Below are positions 57,368 to 64,000 of a stretch of DNA of 64,000 nt, piece by piece. Numbering within the stretch: the first letter of the stretch is position 1; every line of letters begins with the position of its first letter. This stretch comes from Sipunculus nudus. Its lineage: Eukaryota; Annelida; Sipuncula; Golfingiida; Sipunculidae. The stretch is taken from assembly GCA_026874595.1 (NCBI GenBank), contig CM049315.1, positions 8,738,664-8,802,663 of the forward strand, read 5' to 3'. A program made the position numbers and the translations under genes. Under the pieces are notes generated by a model, which was given only the letters and a program-made list of their open reading frames with translations, was not told where the DNA came from and did no database searches.

Positions 57368-59519
57368 AGCTCAATTATCTTGGTGCACCTAAGTAATTTT
57401 TTTAGTGAAATGTATGAACATCACATATCTACTCGTCAAATTATAACGAGTGGTAACATATACTGTTGATACAGGGATTTGATCAATGTGTATTTATATT
57501 TATTTTACTGATGATTTGATGTATTTTCTTATATAGAAATCGCATCTCGTTTTGTAACCGCTATTTATTTTTTAAGGACGCATATTAAACGTATAGGAAA
57601 TTTATTCCGTCTGTTCTCTTCTTGTGGAATCCGCGTTAGAATCCAGGGGATGTTATATTGAACAAATAAAAAGCCCTTCTGAGAAGAGTAAATCGATTCC
57701 GATTCGTATATTCTTACGTGCCCTCCTTTTCTTTGATAAATCCTCATACTGACATACTATATATTTCTACAAGTAACATTAAGCAATTGTACGCTTTTGA
57801 TAATATGAACCTTTTTACCGTGCAAAAATATGATGTAAATTATATATACATATACGTTGTGAGAGGAAGGTAATGAAACAAATGAAATGTAATTTTAATC
57901 CTTCTTGCCTATTACAATAGTATTTCATTCATTTTTCATGTGAGTCATTGTGTCAAATAAACTGACTGACTTTTCAGTGGATTTGAAAAGGGCCTGAAAT
58001 GTTCACTCATTTTATAAATTGCCCGATTGAATCAGGTAAGTTGTTATAATTAACCAAAAACTGCAGAAAATTTACAAATTGACTTATTTTTCACATTGTA
58101 ACATATATTTCATTCCCTGACGAATCTTAAAGCCAGCTATACCGCTGTTTTTTTTTGTAGAATTTATTATATTCTTGCTGAATATTAACATAATGGTGTG
58201 AATATCATATGGCCTTTTCTGCTTTATTTTAAACAATATAAATTAAACAAATGAGAAGATTGAATAGAGTGGAGTGAAAGTTAGGAATTGGGCCTTTGAA
58301 CTTCATGGGTGCACTTTGGTTTGGGAGGAGGCATACCATATGATATCACTTCCAAATTTTGCTAATTAATAAATGAATGTTGTTTTGTCATAAAAATATA
58401 ATCTAATTTCAAACTTTGAACTGTAGTCTTTCAGAAATAATTGAATACAAAAATGACATTTAAAATGACAAATGTAATAAAATGGTACCGTTATGGGGAT
58501 ACGTTTCCTTGACCATAGGATTGAACCTCCGTACAAACCGCCCTCTAAAGTTGGTTCATAATTACCGCGCCTGATGTCGTCTGTATTCCAGACCATGAGA
58601 GCAATAAATATGCAAATAACTGGCCCATAAGAAAGGCAGTTTATATATTAAACGGATTAAAACTATAAAATGACAAAACCTCACACCGGTCAGTATAAAT
58701 AAACAACGTATATGCGCAAATATTCACCATTTTTTTATGTCGACCATTATCGGGCCAAGTTGTACCATTAAAAGTATATAACAGTTTGATGAAAATATAG
58801 ATTTTGGAAAACAGCCAACAGTTCGTTTCCTGGTTCTTTCATGGTTATAAGAATAATTGTTTTCTGATGATATAATACGGTGATCAATGATCAGTTCATG
58901 TTCTGGTCGGGTACCATTTGTTTCATGAATGGTAAATGTATACCACACTTACCTGAAAATAACAAGTGACCCATGGGTCATGACGCTCAGCTGACTGGGA
59001 AGAGATTCACAAAAGGAAATTTTATCATCAGAATGGTAGATACCCATTCAACTGAAGCATCAAACAGATAAACCAACAGGCCAAGATTTAGTCTGTATTT
59101 ATATATATGAAAAATAGAGAAAAAATGTGTAAACTTTAAAAACTAGAATACGGGTAGCCGACAAGTGACTACGTGTATCTGCCAAAATCAGAGTGAAGTG
59201 AGGCATGGATTGAGTGGCAAGGGGAAACAGAGTGAGGTATGTTGCATATTAGCATGGATGTCTGCAGCCTAAATGTGTATGTAGGTTGTGCAACCTACCA
59301 CAAATCCAGAAAGCTGTCCAAGTTGTATACATATGCAAACTTTTAGGCAGAAAAGTCAAACCACTACATGGATATGAGTGATTTTAGCCCACGGCGGACA
59401 AACAGACAGACGCTGTGCAAAAATGGTTGCAGTTTTGTGTATGATAAAGACCTATGTGAGATCTAAACACAAGAACAATTTTGGCCCAATCGGTCAAATG
59501 GTTCCTGAGATATTAGCTT

Positions 59520-60560
59520 GGATGTGTGCAGCGTTAACTAGAATGTAGGTGGCGCCACCTGTCATAAAATCAAGAAAGCTATCCAGGATGTATAAACCTG
59601 CAAAATTTTAGGCAGTTATGTCAAACCACTTCAGAGAAATGAGTGATTTTAGGCCACAGCAGACCAACAGACAGACGCTGTGCAAAATGTGCAAAAATGG
59701 TTGCAGGTGGCCCCTCCAGTTTTGTGTATGATAAAGAGCTATGTTAGATCTATACACATGCAAAATTTTGGCCCGATCGGTCAAACGGTTCCCGAGATAT
59801 GAGCTTGGATGTCATCAGCGTGAACGTGAATGTAGGTGGTGCCACCTGTCATAAAATCAAGAAAGCTATCCAGGATGTATAAAACTGCAAAATTTTAGGC
59901 AGATATGTCAAACCACTGCCGAGATATGAGTGACATTATTGCACGGCAGACAGACAGACGCTGTGCAAAAATGGTTACAGGTGGCGCCACCAGTTTAGCG
60001 TATGATAAAGAGCTATGTTAGATCTATATACATGCAAAATTTTGGCCCGATCGGTCAAACGGTTCCCGAAATATGAGCTTGGATGTCATCAGCGTGAACG
60101 TGAATGTAGGTGGTGCCACCTGTCATAAAATCAAGAAAGCTATCCAGGATGTATAAAACTGCAAAATTTTAGGCAGATATGTCAAACCACTGCCGAGATA
60201 TGAGTGACATTATTGCACGGCAGACAGACAGACGCTGTGCAAAAATGGTTACAGGTGGCGCCACCAGTTTAGCGTATGATAAAGAGCTATGTTAGATCTA
60301 TATACATGCAAAATGTTGGCCCGATCGGTCAAACGGTTCCCGAAATATGAGCTTGGATGTCATCAGCGTGAATGAGAATGTAGGTGGCGCCACCTGTCAT
60401 AAAATCAAGAAAGCTATCCAGGATGTATACGCATGCCGAATTTCAGGTGAATTAGCCAATTCACTGCAGAGATATGAGTGATTTTAACCAAAGGCAGATG
60501 AACAGATGGACACTGTGCAAACATGGTTACAGGTGGCGCCACCATTTTTTGTGTATGTTA
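59520..60560. repeat. Core array 1, ~273-bp units
   Basis: The phrase TATGATAAAGAGCTATGTTA recurs at about 59727, 60001 and 60274, with the unit between 60001 and 60274 nearly identical to its neighbour. Each unit holds two GGTGGCGCCACC or GGTGGTGCCACC boxes and a GACAGACGCTGTGC motif. A more diverged unit lies to the left, from about 59270. Confidence 0.88.
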
Positions 60561-60719
60561 TAGAGCTATCCAAGGGCTACATTAGTATAAATTTTATTTC
60601 CTGATCAGTCAAACGGTTCCCGAGATATGAGCTTGGAAAGCTGATAAAATCAAGTCCCAGAGGAGCTCTCTGGAAACGAACGCGGCAACGGCGGAGGAAC
60701 CCGGTCAAAAACATAGTAT

Positions 60720-62690
60720 CCACAAAACTTCGTTTTGGCGGGTACAAAATTACAGGTGGCTCCACCAGTCTGCAGAAACTAATAAAAACACTTACAAACA
60801 TCAATATCCATGCAAAGAATCATGGTGATCTCCCCATTAGTTGTTCATATACTTAAGCTTTTGTATCAAATTGTCCATTATTCTGAGGGATGCTTCGGAG
60901 TCCTATAGCTTGAAGGATATGGGTAACAGAGACCTAATTTTAAGTTTCCACAGGCACTTTTCATGGGCCTTTTTGCATGACAAGAATGTAGATTCTAGGT
61001 CCAGTTGTTGCGATTTGTTCCCTGTTGACAGATAACCACATCTTTAAAGGTATAAAAAAAAAGAGAAAAAAATCGTAAAAATTTGAAAAAAATAGAGGTG
61101 GCGCACCCAGTCTGCAGAAACTGATGGAACAGGTCATGATCAATATGTATGCCGAAAATCATGACCATCAGTGTTGTAGTTATTGAGATACTGCAGTTTT
61201 TGTATCAAATTTTCCATTATTCTGGGGGGTAATTTGGAGCCATACAGCTTAAAGAATATGGGTAACAGAGACCTAATTTCAGGTTTCCATGGAGACTTTT
61301 CATGGGTCTCCCTGTGTGTCAACAATGAAGATTCTAGGTTCAGTCCTTACGATTTGTACCCTGTTGACAGATAACTACATCCTGAAAGGTCTCGAAAATA
61401 GAGAAAAAAAAATTGTGAAAATTTGAAAAAATACAGGTGGCACCACCAGTCTGCAGGTACTGATGAAACACCTCTTTAACAATATGTATGCCAAAAATCA
61501 TGACCATCAGTGTTGTAGTTATTGAGATGTTGCAGTTTGTTTTTATCAAATTTTCCATTATTCTGGGGGGTTATTGGGAGCCCCCCATAGCTCAAAGGAT
61601 ATGGGTAACAGAGACCTTATTTCAGGTTTCCATGCAGACTTTTTATGGACCTCTCAGTGTGTCAAGAATGAAGATTCTAGGTCCAGTCTTTATGATTTGT
61701 GCCCTGTTAACAGCTGTTCACATTTTTAAATTCGTAAAAAATCGAAAATTCAGGTGGCGCCACCAGTCTGCAGGAAGTGATGGAACATCTCATGATCAAT
61801 ACGTATGCCACAAATCATGACCATCAGTCAAGTAGTTAATGAGATATTGAAGTTTTTGTATGAAATTTTTGACTTGCAGTTTGTTTTTATCAAATTTTCC
61901 ATTATTCTGGGGGGGTACTTTGGGGCCCCATAGCTCGAAGGATATGGGTAACAGAGATCTAATTTATGGTTTCCACGGAGACTTTTAATAGGTTTCTCAG
62001 TGTGTCGAGAATGAAGATTCTAGGTCCAGCGGTTACGATTTGTGCCACGTTAACAGATGACAGCATCTTAAAACGTCTCAAAAATAGAGGAAAAAATTGT
62101 AAAAAAATCGAAAAATACAGGTGGCGCCACCAGTCTGAAGGAACTTATGGAACATCTCGTGATCAATATGTATGCCAAAAATCATGATCATCAGTGTTGC
62201 AGTTATTAAGATATTGAAGTTTTTGTATGAAATTTTTTACTATTCTGGGGGGTACTTTGGGGCCCCATAGCTTGAAGGATATGGGTAACAGAGACCTAAT
62301 TTCTGGTTTCCAAGGAGATTTTTCATGGACCTCTCAGTGTATTAAGAATTAAGATTCTAGGTCTAGGCTTTACGATTTGTGCCTTGTTAACAGATGTTCA
62401 CATTTTTAAAGGTCTCAAAAATAGAGAAAAAAATTTGTAAAAAATCGAAAAATACAGGTGGCGCCACCAGTCTGCAGGAAGTGATGGAACATCTCATGAT
62501 CAATATGTATGCCAAAAATCATGACCATCAGTCAAGTAGTTAATGAGATATTGAAGTTTTTGTATGAAATTTTTGACTTTTCTGGGGGGTACTTTGGGGC
62601 CCCATAGCTCGAAGGATATGGTAACAGAGACCTAATTTCTGGTTTCCAAGGAGATTTTTCATGGACCTGTCAGAATCCCAAGTTACAAGG
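60720..62690. repeat. Core array 2, ~340-bp units
   Basis: Six units marked by GGTGGCGCCACCAGTCTGCA-type boxes at about 60755, 61097, 61436, 61753, 62120 and 62457. Each contains AATATGTATGCCAAAAATCA, TTTCCATTATTCTGGGG, GATATGGGTAACAGAGACCT and GAAGATTCTAGGTCCAG. Open frames in the array are repeat artefacts. Confidence 0.9.
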
Positions 62691-63521
62691 TTCTAGGTTC
62701 AGCGGTTACGATTTGTGCCTGGTTAACGGACGGACAGACGGACAGACGGACGACGGACAAAGAGTGATCGCTATAGCTCAGATGACTTTCAGTCAGCTGA
62801 GCTAAAAATTCATCGGAAATCGTTAACGTGACCGAATAATAACGGCCTCGCTGCGTGTACACTACGGGGTTTACTTTATACAAAAAGCTTTACTAGACAT
62901 ATTAACCCAGGTAATTTGAGGGAAATACTAATGTATTATTTGATTTCTGTATTTTGTTTTCTTTAAGATTGCGAAAAAGGATAGGTGTCTGTGGTGACAG
63001 TCGATATCATTTTTCGTTGTATTCAGTTGTTACAGAAATTTATAACTGGAGCTTCCTAAGCTCTCATTACCATTTTTTTTATCCAGTGCATGTTCTATCA
63101 ACCTCCATTCCAATACCACTTATTCGACTCACTCATATGTTTCAGCAAATCAAATTTAAGCATATAATGAAGGAACGAAATTCAAATTCATAATAATGAT
63201 TTTTCCAGCACTGCCCTGTTGCACGTCTGTATCAAACTGAAGAGTATATTTGGGCTCGTGTCCTTGTCCCCTTCCCATTGTCAAAAAATGGGAGATATTT
63301 TAAAACACACCGTAAAAACATACGCGAATGCATAGGCAGGCTTCTCCTGTTTTCAAGTCGATTAAAAAGTTGACAGTGCAACGTCATCACGTTGGTGGGG
63401 GAACAAAACTGGGCCTGGTCAATCCGGAATAAGGCTACAACAAAATGGCCGTACTGTTATAAAGGTTCGATTGAGTGGGAATGACATGGTAAAAGACTTA
63501 TTTTTCAATAATAATTTTAAC

Positions 63522-63597
63522 GGAAGGACAGACGGGCGGACGGACGACAGACAATGGGCCACGACTACAGCTAAGATGACTTATAGTCAGCTGAGCT
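63522..63597. mobile_element. 3' end of a second pearl-like element
   Basis: GGAAGGACAGACGGGCGGAC, then GACGACAGACAATGGGCC, CAGCTAAGATGACTTA and the terminal AGTCAGCTGAGC at 63585-63596. It matches the right 75 bp of the 58962-62803 element. Only this end is present at the end of the copy-2 repeat, so the fragment is truncated. Confidence 0.75.
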
Positions 63598-64000
63598 GAA
63601 AACTAGATGTGGTCGGACAATGGCTCCCAGAGGGCTCCGCATTCTTGGTAGTGCTGGACTAGTTTACATGTGGGTGAAAAATTACGTTAAATTTGAAAAC
63701 TATGACATACAGAGACAGGTTTTATTCATATGCATGAAGGGGAAAAATCCTACTGGATCAAATGATATTAAAGAAGCTATGTCTGATATAATGTGTGCAA
63801 TAGAAAATCACCTAATGTAGTCTGTTGGCCATATTTGATTTTTTTAGCAAATCTGTAATTCAATAAGTCCGGAGCGCTCATAGTCACCAATGATCCCTGT
63901 GAAATTTGGAAAGCTGCAGTAGGTTGTTGTTGAGTCATCGTGCGCGAAAGAAATTCAGGGTACAGGCTGTGCAGCCATATTGGAATTCCGACAAGTCTGT
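63598..64000 (+). other. Unannotated tail with a 66-codon open frame
   Basis: A plus-strand frame at 63620-63820 reads MAPRGLRILGSAGLVYMWV and KNPTGSNDIKEAMSDIMCA, ending in TAG. No family recognised; it could be a transposon fragment. The rest continues beyond the window. Confidence 0.25.

Larger units (their letters stand above)
58962..62803. mobile_element. Pearl-like (Helentron-associated type) non-autonomous element
   Basis: Its left end has a perfect 14-bp palindrome, TGACCCATGGGTCA (58967-58980), then GCTCAGCTGACT (58985-58996). The right end has the reverse complement AGTCAGCTGAGC (62791-62802), preceded by a GACGGACA-type tract at 62724-62758. Between lie two tandem-repeat arrays. 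Terminal inverted segments, a tandem-repeat core and an ACGG-type microsatellite are the layout of bivalve pearl elements, which are related to Helentron-derived non-coding elements. No protein is encoded. Comparison with copy 1 shows the empty site as AAAATAAAAATTC. The exact boundary is ambiguous by a few A/T bases; a TA duplication is possible. Confidence 0.72.
57368..63497. repeat. Long dispersed repeat / segmental duplication, copy 2 (interrupted)
   Basis: Aligns in direct orientation with 1-2340 except for the 3.8-kb insertion at 58962-62803. The left boundary is AGCTCAATTATCTTGGTG, against AGCTCAGTTATATTGGCG at position 1. The right boundary falls after GATTGAGTGGGAATGACATG, beyond which the copies diverge. 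Confidence 0.85.

Noticed and set aside
60720-62690. CRISPR-like array
   Set aside because: Long ~340-bp units with continuous similarity in a eukaryotic transposon; no short repeats with unique spacers.

Overview
The window is animal nuclear DNA, most likely from a bivalve mollusc. It is AT-rich and has no bacterial-type operons. It has short exons with GT/AG introns, many TA, CT and CA microsatellites, several retrotransposon families, and a pearl-like element (tandem-repeat core plus a GACGGACG tract) of a kind known from bivalves. The bivalve assignment is an inference from repeat content; metazoan origin is much firmer.

Layout. 1-2340 is one copy of a non-coding repeat that recurs at 57368-63497. 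2577-3111 is a Tigger/pogo DNA transposon remnant. 6130-11321 (minus strand) is a broken Ty3/gypsy element with the usual RT-before-integrase order. 11725-19996 (plus) is a tandem pair of a different Ty3/gypsy type whose integrase lies before reverse transcriptase and whose gag has a SCAN-like segment: the Gmr1 type. 20000-28900 carries a 33-bp minisatellite, a palindromic element, a syncollin-like exon (minus), an orphan terminal exon (minus), a foldback element and microsatellites. 28966-37280 (minus) is the clearest complete host gene: three exons for a 145-residue secreted ten-cysteine protein, with a second Gmr1-type element (30974-37042) inside intron 1. Just upstream of its start codon lies a 43-bp tandem array whose every unit resembles a 3' splice site. 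38127-41700 is a decayed L1/Tx1-like LINE. 44138-47902 (plus) holds part of another host gene: a tandemly duplicated 728-bp block carrying a duplicated 215-nt exon, then two short 3' exons and a poly(A) signal. 47903-57367 is mostly non-coding, with degenerate repeats, a second LINE fragment and a small MITE. 57368-63497 is the second copy of the left-edge repeat, interrupted by a 3.8-kb pearl-like element (58962-62803); copy 1 preserves the empty site.

All transposon open frames I examined are broken by stops, frameshifts or deletions, so none looks autonomous. The host-gene calls rest on reading-frame and splice-phase agreement read by eye; no database search was possible. The best candidates for undescribed biology are the ten-cysteine secreted protein with its acceptor-like array, and the duplicated-exon gene at 45.5-47.7 kb.
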